From Antedon bifida (Eukaryota > Echinodermata > Crinoidea > Comatulida > Antedonidae), in NCBI GenBank assembly GCA_963402885.1, contig OY727098.1, forward strand, positions 6,133,001 to 6,197,000: DNA of 64,000 bases, read 5' to 3'. Of the stretch, positions 42,161 to 55,400 are shown piece after piece. The stretch's first letter is position 1; each line of letters opens with the position of its first letter. The position numbers and the translations under genes are program-made. Below the pieces are notes generated by a model. It did no database searches and had not been told where the DNA came from. It saw nothing but the letters and a program-made list of their open reading frames with translations.

Positions 42161-42839
42161 TCACCGTTCAATAAGGCCCAAAAGAGTGAATCATCAGTAT
42201 GACTGTGTCGGCTTGTTTGCGTAATAAGTGGTACTGGCTGCCATGGTTTTAGTTTAGCAGTTTAGTAGATGGATATTTCAATTCTTAAACTCATGCAAAA
42301 ATGCTTACCTAAAGTAAGAAATATTAATAAAATGTTTTTGAGCTGTCAAAACTAAAATGAAAAATGTAAAGGTAAATTTCACTCTTTCTCATGAACAACG
42401 AAAGACCAAACAGGTGCTAACAACCCTATATGTTAGTTGATCAACCCGAAGCTGGCAAATAAAAACAAATTAATTAAGATTGAATGCCATCGCTGCAACA
42501 TCTACAAGGAATAGGGTTGCAAACATTTTCAACATTTAAAGTTATAATTTTGTGAAAATAAATATACATACACAACTGGAAATAAATAAATTTACTTTTG
42601 ATTATATAAATTATTGTGTTTATGAAAATATATGATGTGCGGAAATCAATAAAATCAAACAAAGTTAAATATATGTAATTCTGTAAAAATATCAACAATC
42701 CTAACAATATACCACTTGGCTTTCATGATATGGTTAAAGTTTCATTTATATAAATTAATTGATTAAATATTGTGTGAATTTAGGCATAGAAGTGATATAT
42801 AGGTCTATCTTAGTGAAATTACAAACTGCCCAGATATAG

Positions 42840-42916
42840 TGGAAACAAGATAAGGAAATTCGTGAGAATGAGAAAAGGCTGCTGAAGCAAATATCTAAGC
42901 AGGCCCGCGCCTACAG
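42840..42916 (+). CDS. Possible isolated coding exon or gene relic (charged helix)
   Basis: Following ATATAG, an open frame reads KQDKEIRENEKRLLKQ, then ISKQARAYR, ending at a good donor CAG|GTATTT. This is highly helical and charged, with coding-like codon use. The acceptor tract is poor and an in-frame stop sits just upstream, so it may be a truncated duplicate. No neighbouring exon was found and the family is not recognised. Confidence 0.35.
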
Positions 42917-45900
42917 GTATTTTTTTTCTTTATACATTCAAAAACTTCAAACTCCATCTAATCATAGACAATTATATTTGGCCAATCAGCGTCCAGATAT
43001 CTAGGGCTAACTCATTTCATACAGGGGGAAGTCAGTGTAATGTGTTAAAGTACTGTAAAACAATTGTGTTAAAACAAAAGGACTAATGAGGCCTAATGGA
43101 TTAATTTGTAGAATGTTTATACATAAGCAGCGTTGGTGGCAGAATTATGATACTGTAGTCAAAACCGACATCACGATCAGAGGGTGCGCACTTTCCTTTT
43201 TGGCTTTGCATCATTCTGTAGGCATATTTAAAAACATCGTCCCTCGATCGATCAAACAAGATAAAAAGGAAGGAAAGAGAGATAAGTCTGTTGCATCAGA
43301 GCAGAGCGTGCACTGCAGAAGTGGATTCGCAACACCACACGTTGTTTGTGTTGTACACATGGATTGTTGTGTTATGCTGTAAATAAAAGACAATTATAAG
43401 CTAGGCTAGTTGGGAATAGAATAAAATAACAGATTTATGAATTAAAGGTAAGTAACTTAGGCCTATTGTGGGCTTCCTTCTAGGCTAGGCCTACCTAAGC
43501 CTAGGGCTAAATAATTACTTTCATCATAACGTTATGAAACACCCGGGAATACTGATGAGAGAACGGTGTACAGTAGAGCTGGCCTCTCAGAGCAGGAACA
43601 ACTCCCGGGGCCTGGCTAGAATGATATAGAGAGAGGCGATAGCGATGTCATGGTCCCTGATGAGGAGTTACCACCTCCATGGCATGGGGATGGAGCCTAT
43701 TTAGGCCTAGCGGAGGTCTACTAACTAGCCTACTACTACAAGTACAAGGGTATTTTTGTGCAATTTGGATTTATTTATGCAGACAATTTCTTGCACAATT
43801 TAATCCGAACATAGGCCTAGCCTAGTACTAGCCTAGTAGGCATAAAATAAACGGGAAAGCTCTGTATTCACTCATTGGCACCCGATCCAGTTACACTACT
43901 ACTGTACCTCGGCAATGTTACCTCATCATAACACTCATCCACGCAGTCGGCAGCGAGAGGATCGTGACTTCTCTTAATTAAAGTTTTTTAGACTGGCTGG
44001 GCCGTCTCATAAATCGTTTAATTTATTTTAACAATTTTTATTCTGTTAAAAAGTTATTAATAAATAATAGCATTATTATTATTTGCATTATTTATCAATG
44101 TAGGATATTATTTATAAGTTGTAAGTAAGGTTTGGTTATCAAGCCTTGTATTGGTTTTAAGTGAATATGGTTGTTTTCTGTGCAATTTGAATTTTTCTGC
44201 GCAATTTGAATTGAGTATTTTTATTCAAATTGTGCAAAGAAATCCTTGCGCAAATTGTTCATACATATTGATTATAACATTAATACTATATAAATCAAAG
44301 AGCTGCATAGGCAGGGTACTATAGATAGAAAAAATCATACCAAAATCATAAATGTTAAAAAAAACTGCCTCAATATAAATCGATTAACATGACATGTATT
44401 AATACTAGCATAAATAGTAGCCATCCCTCCTACTTAGCCTATATTAACCTCCTAATCCTATAATAAACTGCCTTCCCTGTCTACAGTACTGCCTACTAGA
44501 CTGAAAAGGGCTTTTACAGGACCTAAGTGTTTGTTACAATAAATTACTTTGCATCATTATTTGAAATTATCATGGCCATATAGCAAGCAAGATCCTCATC
44601 CTCGTCAAGGATTTCATTATTTTGACTCGTTGAAATTTGTAAATTTATGGATTTGATTTTATTTCACTTTTTTTCTTGATCACAGTATTATATTATGAAT
44701 CATGATATGAGTTCATATGAATTATTTTGTATATACCTTTGTCTTGCTTGTTTGAACAAACATAATGAACTTGTTCCAGAGGAATCATGCTTTTGAAATT
44801 ATAAAATACAAGTTCTTTATTAACTTCTCCCTGATTATTATTAAGTACAACCTGTCCTTGACATAGTATTCTCTATTGTAGCGTGAACAAACTTTAGAAA
44901 ACTCTGACAGAAATTGCCAAAACAAGCAAGCAAGATCTGTAGATATCAGTTATCGCAAAACAAATAATGTCAGAGATACTGTAACAAAAATCTGTCTTAT
45001 AGAAACAATCCATAATGGATTGAGTATTGATAATCTCATGTACCAAGGTATGTTTTTCCTGTGAATAGGATTGTCACCTTTAAAAATAGTCCATATATTT
45101 TCCAAATACTATGGTTATCCTTGCCAAAAGATAAAGAATTAATGCAAAGTAAACCACTATAATTGTACTTTAAAGATGACTTTAAATGAAAATTAATAAA
45201 ATCAGAAAAAAACTTTGAATGCCATTTTGTAATTTTGATAAATTTCATCACTAATAAAAGGACAAAATAAATGGTCTAGCCTAGCTTACCTGGATAAACC
45301 GATAATAGTCATTTCTCCTGGAAGAGCAAGATATAACTTAATTAGTATTTTTTTATTGCTTTAAATTTACAGTTTTTTCAGGTAAATAATTTTTCCAATT
45401 ACTTAAATCCAAATTTTAAAAAACTGCATCTATCTATGTGACATTTACTGTATATAGCGCTATTTCGTAAAGATCAGAGCGCTTAACTGCATAACTATTA
45501 GTGACATTAAAATGGCATATATTCAACTAAATTACAATTTGTTTTTGTTTTTCGGGAGATAATATATCTTTACCACTAACCGTCTATAAATGCCTTGATA
45601 TTTTATCAGGTTTACTATCATTTACTCTCCAGGTGTTTTAATATATATCCAGTCTTGCCTACTTATTTACTTTGTAGAAATTAAAATGTCAATGCTAAAT
45701 TGCGGCAGTCAGTAACAGACCATAGTATGTTATCAATCTAGAGTTATCAAATCTAGAGCTATCAAATCTAGCACTAGTTAAACCTCTGCATAACCCACCT
45801 CTCATAAGCAGACTCCACCAATAACGCAGACTCATCCAAAGGCCTGTTTGTTCTTCTTATCACTATCAGTGAGAGTGCATATCACTACAGCTGCTGATGA

Positions 45901-46349
45901 TCTCCTAAAGTGTAGGCCTACAGCTTTCATTCCAAGCATAAAAATATACCTGAACTACTGTATATAGTTGAAATCAAATGGCAATATATCTTCATGAAGA
46001 AATAAAAAATAATTTTATATCAACATTCAATTCAACAATTCTTTACATTTGAAACTATTTTAATACAGACTAGTACGACAACATGCAAGAGATGAGATTT
46101 TTAATGCTTTTTGATACTTTAATTTTAATATTATAGTCAATTTTATGATTAATGATGTGTTGACCTGTTAGACTTCAATTTTTAATTTTGTTGCATGATT
46201 GAATTAAAAGATTGCAGTATATATGTCCTCGTATCATATCAAAATAGATCATTGCTAATTTGTCAAATACTATTAAAAATAAAATTCTTACAGTACTGTA
46301 TGATATATAATGTGTTTTCATGCCTGTATTATAGGCAATAAGCCTAGCC

Positions 46350-46610
46350 TGGGTGTGTCAAGTGGGCGAGCGGTTAAGGTAAGGGTGGCATCGTTTATCG
46401 TACCTAAAGAGCCAACAACATCTGGACCGACTTGCTCCTACAGTAGTTGATGATGGAACAAGTCTTCTAAGATAAGGACTGTGTGCACTTTAAAGAACCC
46501 AGTTCATCATTCCAGACAAGTAGGGGTGAACTGGTTTCACAAAATAGATTACTACCTATCTGATACGGACAGTGATTAATTTAGGCTATTGGTAATCATT
46601 GGCCACATGT
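46350..46610 (+). repeat. SINE with Leu/Ser-tRNA-like A box
   Basis: AAGTGGGCGAGCGGTTAAGG resembles a tRNA A box. The body has CACTTTAAAGAACCCAGT and GTAGGGGTGAACTGG, words that I associate with echinoderm SINEs. No clear B box remains. Confidence 0.5.
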
Positions 46611-47512
46611 GCCAAAAGACACAAACAAATTTTTAAAAAAAACCTAACCTTAACATACAGGTGTGCCACACTGTGATTCATATATGACACTGTATTACAG
46701 ATTTTGCCTACTACTGTGTATACTGTAGTACTGGGAATTTATGCCATATGTAGAGAGAGACCCATAAACAAAAGAATTTTTTATTTGAAATTTGTAACCT
46801 TTAAATTAAACCATTTAAAATCGATGGTGCATTACAACATTATTTTTTACAAATAATAGACGATTCTATTTTTGGTTCTCTTTGGAAGATCAAGCATGCA
46901 TGCATTGTTCTCAAAGCTACAGTACTGTAACGTGTGTACATACTCAGATAGCATTGTACTTTTCAAAATTGAGAATTATGCATGAGTGACTATTAAAAAA
47001 ACACACATTAAATTTGTTAATGTCGCAGATCTTAAAAATACTACGATTATACATTTTTGCCATCAAGTTTTTGTTAAAGTTTTTTTCAATTAAAAGAAAA
47101 TTACATATGAAAAATAATGTATAAATTATTATTTAATAAAAATTAAAATACAGAATCAAATAAATTCAAAATGTACAGTAGCAGCCGTTGAATTTCAGAA
47201 AAACGTTTGTCGCCAATATGCCGCAGCAAATGCTAAATTATAGACTGCTATACCAGTAGTAGTTATCTTAATATCTACAGTAACCTATATTATTTGCATA
47301 CAAAAAGCAATTAAAACACATCTTGCTACCCTCATCTTTTTCAAAGGACATAATGATATACTAATTATTATAACTGGGGGCTTATTTATATTTTATAACG
47401 TTATCTAAGTACGCCATTTATTGATGAACCTCTTGTATTTTAATCCTTCCTTAAACTTTGCATGTTTTGTGAAACATGAAACTTCAAAATCGAACAACAG
47501 CATTCAAGTGTG

Positions 47513-48174
47513 TTAGGGCCTGTTTCTGCTGCATATCCTCAAAATATGGTATAAAATGCTGTGTATTTTATACCATATTTTTTAGTACCCCGTTTATGCT
47601 AGAAGTACTATCTTGGTCGGGTTAAAATTCATCTTTTTTAATACACATTCCTGCCTTTTGATCCCCCAAAATGGGGACAAGTTATTCCTTCCTTGCCCGA
47701 ATTACAATGCGTTATCTTTGGCGATGTTGTAGCCTGTGCTTTCACAGTTTGTTTTGTTATTGACTTGTTTCAACGACAAGTTCGCACACCCCATACTCTC
47801 CTTTCATTTTTGCTAAATTATCTTTCTAAATCTGGCTGTCCTGTTTGTTCCCTTATAATTTTCCCGAAATATTTGTTTCCCCAAAAGATTAATTGCAAAT
47901 GTTGTGATGTTTTTCCTTACTTACAGTATCTGTGTAAAAAGTCAAAATATACAGTATTTTTTGTTGGCAGCAGAATACGGTACCCAAAATATGGTATAAA
48001 TTTATAAATACCGTATTTTATCCACAAATTTGGTGGGGAAAATATGGTATACAAAATATGGTATATTTTTTATAAGCACCGTTTCCGCTGGCAAAAATAT
48101 ACCGTATTTACGGTCTTAAAAAAATACCGTATTAATTACAGTATTTACTTGACAGCAGCAGAAACAAGGCCTTA
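47513..48174. mobile_element. TIR DNA element, about 660 bp, possible TTAG duplication
   Basis: Left TTAGGGCCTGTTTCTGCTGC and right GCAGCAGAAACAAGGCCTTAG are inverted. Inside, CAAAATATGGTAT and ATACCGTATTT words recur in both orientations. The interior ORF (47693-48007) is not recognisable. Confidence 0.7.
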
Positions 48175-49782
48175 GAAACAAATAGGAATGTTTTGTCTTC
48201 ATAGAATAGAGAGAATAGTTAAATTCATTGACAGAGCTATTTAATATTCAGTTGGTAGAGATAAACAAACATTCATTATGTACTGTATTAAATGAATAAT
48301 TTTGTGTTTGTATGATTGGTAAAGTCTATGTACAGATTTAGAAGACAATCGATGTATATACTTTATTACTGTAGCTTGTTTGAAATTTTATGAAGTTCAA
48401 GAGAATGTTGATACACTGTAAAGTGTGGAATATTTTGATCTGCGACTATTTACTTTTTTCTGTTGTAAATTACCATTAATAATAATCATAAGGCGGCAAG
48501 AACCACACCGCCGTCTGCTGATGTTCAGAATTTGATAATTACATAAATTTAATTTCTTCAGTTTGATAAAGTGTTTAATTAGTGGTAGTCACACAGCAGT
48601 TCTTTATTAAATCCTTAACGTTCACAATCTGTTTTTCAAACATCCTTTATATTCACACACATAACAAACAACCATTGGTTAATGCATTAAAAGTTATATT
48701 GCGTGTACCAAGCAGTTACAATAATTACATTAATCATGCACAATTACATAAAAAGTACATACTTCACACAATGCATACATGAACTCTACCATTTCATTAC
48801 AAAGATGAAGTTAGATTTCAAAGTACAGTAGTTCAAACAAAAAATAGAAGAAAAACCTGGTTTTGAAAATGATGATGTATCCATTATTTATGTTTTGTTA
48901 GGATACAGGATATAATGTTTCCTATGATGATCTTATCACAAAATAGATAAGTAAATTAATTAAATGTTTGAAATAAAGTTATAGAGGATATTCATACTAA
49001 ATATATTCTATGTTAGAGTAATAGACTCCTTATTGGTCCTAAAACTTAATAACAGCATTATACACAGTGTTATTATAGATGAATATGTAGTATCTACACT
49101 GATAGTAGGATCCAATTTTTTTGCAAAACGAAAGTTTATGTGAATAAAAAAGCGAATGTTTAAACTTTAATTCTTACTCAAAACGATGAAAACAATGGCC
49201 AAAAAAAAAAATGAAAACAGGGTTTTCGTTACATGTAGGAACTACCTTGTTTGATAATCGCATTAACTGTATAAATGTACATGATGCATCGCACACCCAC
49301 GTATGATTATCATGATATACGTAGAAAACAGTAAACTTCAAACAAACTTTATACTAAAGAGTGCACAGTGCAGTCACTTTAGGAATCGTATGATAGCACA
49401 TTATGTGGTAAGCCTCCCTAGAATCCCGTTTTAAATTACTCAAGCGAAAAATATGTCTTCGATAAAGATAAATAACACAATCTCTCCTTCAATTTTCTCA
49501 GCTTTGTTGTAAATTCATATTGTGAACAGAAACAAAGTTGTGGTTCGTGTAAAAAATTAGAGGCCTACTGTAGGCAGAAAACTGTTTTTGTGGGTAAATT
49601 CATTTTTGCTAAATCTTTTTTCCTACAAATTGACTCCAATCGTCTACTTCCAAATTTGCCAATGAGAATATCATGAACGTGGAGTAGATTATTATTTAAA
49701 TGCAACAAATTTATGCAATGTATGTAATCAGTGTAATTGATTGATATTGATAATGATAATGTATTGAAGTATATTATTATGC

Positions 49783-49930
49783 AAAGGAAAATTACTGAAA
49801 AATTGAAAATGCTGTGGGTATCAGTTGTTGGATCTCAATGGAGATACAAAATAAAACAAGCGAAATGAACAGACAGAAAAAGTAGCAGAGCTTTCAGGCA
49901 ACACTAGCCCTTCATCAGTGCAAGTATATT
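49783..49930 (-). mobile_element. Relic with hammerhead-like core, possibly Penelope-like
   Basis: The minus strand reads CTGATGA (49912-49918), a short stem-loop AGGGC..GCCT, then GAAA (49892-49895). This is the order of a hammerhead ribozyme core. It is followed by GTATCTCCATTGAGATCC and ATACCCACAGCATTTTC..CAGTAATTT. That last block recurs at about 24008-24045, 28681-28720 and 56155-56228. Stem I does not pair convincingly. Confidence 0.4.
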
Positions 49931-50316
49931 ATGATTGAAATTAATATATGAAGAACTGGACACACAGCAGGTCTTTAAACTATATAAAACAGTTTTAGCT
50001 TAGTGTTTCATCATACAATAGGCTATCAACATGATTTGTACTGTATTTGAACCTGCCAGCATCTTGATATGTAACTTATAAAATTAGTTTCCTTAAGGCC
50101 TTTCTTCACTGGCAATTAAAGAGTTTATAGCTTACTATTGTAGCTGATATCAAAATAGCTTAAACACCAACAGTGTATAGAGAGCAGAGCAAAATAATGA
50201 TAATTAGGAATATTTTCTGTATACACAGTATTATTGTACTACTAATAATAATATATAGACATTTTATATTTTTATACAATAAAATAATGTTTATGAGTTG
50301 AATGAGGAGAATATTT

Positions 50317-50439
50317 TCATATAGTTAGTTCTATTTGAAGTGGTGCATCTGAGTCAAATTTTGGCATAGGATATCTGAGCAGTTCATCAATAACCAGGGG
50401 TAGATCCAGGGGTGGGAGGTTCTCTAACACACTAATTAT
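50317..50439 (-). CDS. Terminal coding exon of an unidentified minus-strand gene
   Basis: A strong acceptor (GTTTATTCTTAACAG|ATA) opens a 40-codon frame ending in TGA at 50317-50319. Residues include ISVLENLPPLDLPLVIDEL, then LLRYPMPKFDSD and QIELTI. Composition and codon use look like real protein, helical and leucine-rich (HEAT-like in feel). I do not recognise the family. Its partner exon is probably 57653-57736, because phases agree and the junction reads ..SLMAK|IISVLEN... The exon lies about 1.9 kb upstream of the receptor signal-peptide exon, on the opposite strand. Confidence 0.6.
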   Translation of the reverse strand: MISVLENLPPLDLPLVIDELLRYPMPKFDSDAPLQIELTI

Positions 50440-51934
50440 CTGTTAAGAATAAACACAATTCAAAGGTACAGTAATTCTTACCCTTAGTTCTTAAAGAGGA
50501 GGAACAAACACACTTTGAATCTGCCCCAGCCTAGTACAGTACTTTGCACAAAATGTTCAACATGATGTACTGTATCCCAATTGTCAGGAAAAGAAAACAA
50601 AAACCATTCAAATGGCAAGAATACACTTTAAATGTCGCGTTACAAAAGATTATATTAACATGTACTTTGCGTAGGAAGTACAGGTACTTTACTAAGGTTT
50701 ACATTGAAGTGTCAATACCATAAAGATATAGATTTGCAGGGATTATTTTCGCATGAAAATTGAATATATAAATATTACTTTCTTAGGTTATTTAACCAAA
50801 AAAAATGAATGTTCTTGTTTAAAGCAGTAGAATGTTACTTTACATTTCAACTGAAATTGTTTTTGTTACAATACATTGAGGAGTAATTGATACTGTTAAA
50901 AGGATTTTGAACTCCATATGAACATGCTATGTTGAGTTTAAAACTAATGCTGTGTTTGTTAAGGCTTTTGAGATGCCATTAATGTAAGTTATTTGAGTAA
51001 GTATAATATAACTGAACTTAACAACCCACAGTACTATTTAATTAAAGTTTAATGAATAAATTTGTTAGGTATTTGTAGGGGAAATAAACTATAAATGTAT
51101 TAAAATCAACAGCAAACATGTTTAACAACTCTATTATTCCGAGAAGACGTGGTGTTTATTTGAGGGAGGCATTTATTCGGGGTGGGGAAGCGTTTATTTT
51201 TTTGGTGTAATATGATAACATGTATAATCAAATAAATACCCCCTAAAAAGAAAAAAAATACAACACAATTAATAATGATATCAAGAAGTGATAAAATACA
51301 GTAACAATTCAAAATGCTTGGTAAATTGTAGATCATGTCAATTAATGAATTCTACTACAAATAGAAATGTATTGTAATAGTACATAATTTTGTATTGCAT
51401 GGTGGCGGCGTGTTTATGCGAGGAAATAAATAAAGGCCCCGGGGCGTTTATTTCAGACACAACGTTTATTCGAATAAATACGGTACTTCAGTTTATTCTC
51501 TTTTATTATGAGTAGAGTAGCCACTAGATTACATTACATTGCACAAAGATAGGCAGGGTCAACCATATTCTTTCAATAGTTTTGAGTTACTTAAGCAATA
51601 GAAGATCTTTTGTTGTTTTCTATTGAAAAGAAAAGAAAGGTTTTAAAAAAAAAATATGTATTTTAAAACTGTATTCTTGATGTACTGTGTCTCAAAAAAA
51701 GCCATAAAAACGAACCAATCTTGAATACGATTTTAAAACCCCCAATTGAATCCTGTCTTGATCGTTAAAAACAGTTTCTGTGTGTAATTCTGTTACTGCC
51801 TTCGAAGGTCATATGAATAGCACGATTATCATCTGGGGATGACAATAATGTCAACCGATAATATTGTGTAAAACCTGCAATGCAATCTGCAGTATAATAA
51901 AAAATACAGAAACCGGTTTCGTAAAATATAATAA

Positions 51935-52225
51935 TAATATCCTGGATTTATATAGAGCCTATGTTTCTAAGTGCTGAACATTATTACCCCAGTCATTTTT
52001 TTGGATCAAACATGTATGGAAACATACTCACATAATGCAGCTATAGTAATCAGTGCAAAGTTGTGTCTTGTTCTAACCGGGTACCCATTTATACACCTGG
52101 GTGGAGAGGGCAAATGTAAGTAAAGTACCTTGGCTACGGATACAAGCAATGCGGCGGGAGTTGGATTCGAACCTCGATCTCACGATCAGTAGTCCAACGT
52201 CCAACACACTGCACCACACGCATTC
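51935..52225 (-). repeat. tRNA-derived SINE (V/Deu-like body)
   Basis: The minus-strand head has an A box (GTGGTGCAGTGTGTTGG, about 52205-52221) and a perfect B box GGTTCGAATCC (52163-52173). Then comes a body with CCACCCAGGTGTATAAATGGGTACCCGGTT, and an (ATT)n tail near 51940. The body motif is one that I associate with deuterostome SINEs. Confidence 0.75.
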
Positions 52226-52322
52226 TTTGGTGTTTTTCAATAGCAAACAAACTTGTTTTTAGGCATAACAGAGTTTTACTACTTATTTTCAGGACTAATG
52301 ATGTGAGAAGATAACCAGTAGG

Positions 52323-52413
52323 ATGAAGCTGCTTGAAGTGAGGCGTTTACTAGATGCATGGCTCATTATTACCTCTATGTTCCATGTTACAGCATATGCC
52401 TACAACAGATGTG
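52323..52413 (+). CDS. Cytokine receptor exon 1: signal peptide
   Basis: MKLLEVRRLLDAW then a hydrophobic core and AYAYNRC. Donor GTG|GTATGT, phase 1. An acceptor-like TATTTTCAG|GACTAATG at 52293 suggests that the 5'UTR is spliced just upstream. The start is the first ATG in frame with the signal. Confidence 0.78.
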
Positions 52414-55400
52414 GTATGTTTACATTAATAGTACCTTTACTTACTGACTGGTATAAAGCCTACTCTCAGGAACAAGCTCCTCCTTGGTTGTAATTCTATC
52501 CTTTCATATATAAGCCCATCCTTTTGTGTATAAGCCCACCTTTGTGAAAAAAAACCCACCATAGGGTGTAATGCTACCATTGCTCATCTTTTTGTATAAG
52601 CTCATACCCTTTTTTATAAGCCCACATTTGCGAATTAGCCCACCCTAGGGTGTAATCCTACCATTGCCCATCTTTTTGTATAAGCTCATCCTTTTATATA
52701 AGCCCACATTCGCAAATAAGCTCGCCCTAAAGTGTAATCCTGTCATTACCCATCTTTTTGTATAAGCTCATACCCTTTTTATAAGCCCACATTCGCAAAT
52801 AAGCCCGCCCTAGGGTGTAATCATGTCATTGCCCATCTTTTTGTATATGCTCATCATCAGGTATTGATGCGCATGGACACTAACACAAGTATGAAATACC
52901 AATCCCTACTTCTGATAAATGTTCATGCAAATGTATGTACTCTGGTAATATAAGCCCACAATTAATTTAGCATGCGTCATAAAGTCAACTTGAATTGTTA
53001 AAAAAACTATACAACATTAAAAGTTCATCTTCCAAGATCTACTGTATATTACAATAGGTTACCTTCACACCAAGTATCTGTGTTAATGTAACACAAAATG
53101 TGCATTTTCACGTTCAACTCCCATTTGAACAGAATACATTTTTTATAATTCTATTTGTTCAATTACAATAATGACAAATAGAGCATGAAATATGTAAATC
53201 TATTTTAATGATCCAACAACAAAAATTAATGTGTAGTCGTCATCATTTTCTGTCATTGTACTTTTTACATTTTTTCTACTCAATTCTGTTGTCTGTCAAC
53301 CTACTATAGATTCAATTGAAAGATCATCTTTATATTTTTCAAATAAACCTACAGTATTAATATAATGATAATATAAACGTTGTTATTTATTTTAAGAAGT
53401 ATTAATATCAGAGATTCAATTAGTAACATGTGTTACAATGCGTATAAATATAAGAATCTCATCTTGCCTTTTCAGAATGTCGTCTGCTTATTTTAAAAAA
53501 TTAAGTTACTATAATTAAAAAATGTCAGTATTAAACAATGTACAGTAAATGCTACATTGAAGTCCTTCTCAATTTATGACATATTATAGTGCATTTATAA
53601 AAGGATTTGATATATTTATTATTATAATATATATTATGTCATAAATACACAAGTTTGTAATTTATCGAAGGTAAAATTTCAATGCTTTTGAAGATTATTA
53701 CTCTAGGGGAAATATCGCTATACATCTGAAGTCTTAAGCCCTTTTCACATAGAATTGTGGCAATATCACAGTAAGCAAGCCGGTATTATTGCCTGTCTAG
53801 ACCCATTCACACAGAAGGTAATATTACGGTAATTTTACCGTTTTCTGTGTGAAAGGCCACAGTGAAAAGATGCAATATTTAAAGATTACTGTCTTCATAA
53901 AATAGAGGTCGCACTTTTTTTTAAAAAAAATGGCGGGAACCGCCGACAAAACATGCCATGCACACACATGTTTGCTGATGTTGTTTTGTGTGTCCGTCGT
54001 TTAGTTTTATTGGTTTTTATTTACGATGCATAAAACCTATATTTTTGCCCAACACCACTCCGTGCTAATAACTGCCCGATCGTGATGGCCATTCTACAGA
54101 AACAAAATCTATTAGGCCTACAAATAGACGCAAATTTAATTATCAGAAGCTGTTATGAGCTAGCACCAGGCGCGCGCACCGCAGGATGTTCCTGCTAGAA
54201 CTATGCTAACTAGGGCCTAGGCTTACGTACGTTACAGCCAGTTAAATTGGAATTGGACCAACATCTGTTATATTTTTATTATTATTGGCCGTATTCTTCC
54301 ATTGTATTATTTACAAACTAACCTAAAAATATATATATCATACAGATATAATCTAATAATTTGGCCTAAAATAACTGCCACAGTCTTTCTCAATCAAGGA
54401 AAATGTCCCAAATTTATCCTTGCTTCACTGCGTAAGTAGGCGTTATATCGTGGACTCTTTCACACAGATCAGGCTTACGACCGTGACGGTAATATTACCG
54501 CAATTTTACTAGGTCCAGAGGCGGTCTAACGGAAGCCGGCATTAAGGGGTTTTTACCCTTTCACACATAAGCCGGCGTTCGAAAATTACCGCAATATTAT
54601 CGTCTTACAGCTCTGTGTGAAAGGGGCTTTAAAGTAGTCTTTAGAGTCAGTTCACAGTTAGTTAATGTTTACATGGACCAAATGTGAACATTCAATTTAA
54701 CCCAGCAGTGGTCAAACCTAAATTCAGTCCAAATTAGGCTAAGTCAGTCTGCGATGTATAGTAGTTCCGGGGTAATTACTGTATTTCTGAACATATACCT
54801 AGCTCTAGAATAGCAAAACCTTTAATATTTTAATGAAATTGCTATAATACCATTATCCCTTAATACATCATTGCGTCATTTTTATTCTTTTGAAAATCAC
54901 TGGTCGCTGTTTAATAATTTTCAGTGAAATTATGAAGAAAAATATAATGCTTCTTTCTAAAAATCGTTTACAGTAATTCAATTTTGTAAGGTGATCCATT
55001 TCGGAGTTTTCTATCATCCATCTCAGAATTTCCCATCATCCATCTCAGAATTTCCCATCATCCATCTCAGAATTTCCCATCATCCATCTCAGAATTTCTC
55101 ATCCATCTTAGAATTTCCCATCATCCATCTTAGAATATTTTATCATCCATCTCAGCATTTCTCATCCATCTTAGAATTTCCCATCATCCATCTCAGAATT
55201 TCCCATCATCCATCTCAGAACTTCTCCTCATCCATCTTAGAATTTCCCATCATCCATCATGATCTTAGAATTTCCCATCATCCATCTCAGAATTTCCCAT
55301 CATCCATCTCAGAACATCTCCTCATCCATCTTAGAATTTCCCATCATCCATCTTAGAATTTCCCATCATCCATCTGAGAACTTCTCCTCATCCATCTTAG

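Larger units (their letters stand above)
42170..50316. other. Intergenic region of about 8 kb
   Basis: Contains an unplaced exon-like stretch (42840-42916), a possible minus exon pair (45290-45317, 44737-44789), a SINE (about 46350-46610), a TIR element (47513-48174), a Penelope-like relic (49783-49930) and TAGGCC-rich patches near 43460-43840. No complete gene. Confidence 0.5.

Noticed and set aside
43086..43382. 98-codon plus ORF
   Set aside because: No domain, no splice context, and an equally long ORF on the opposite strand.
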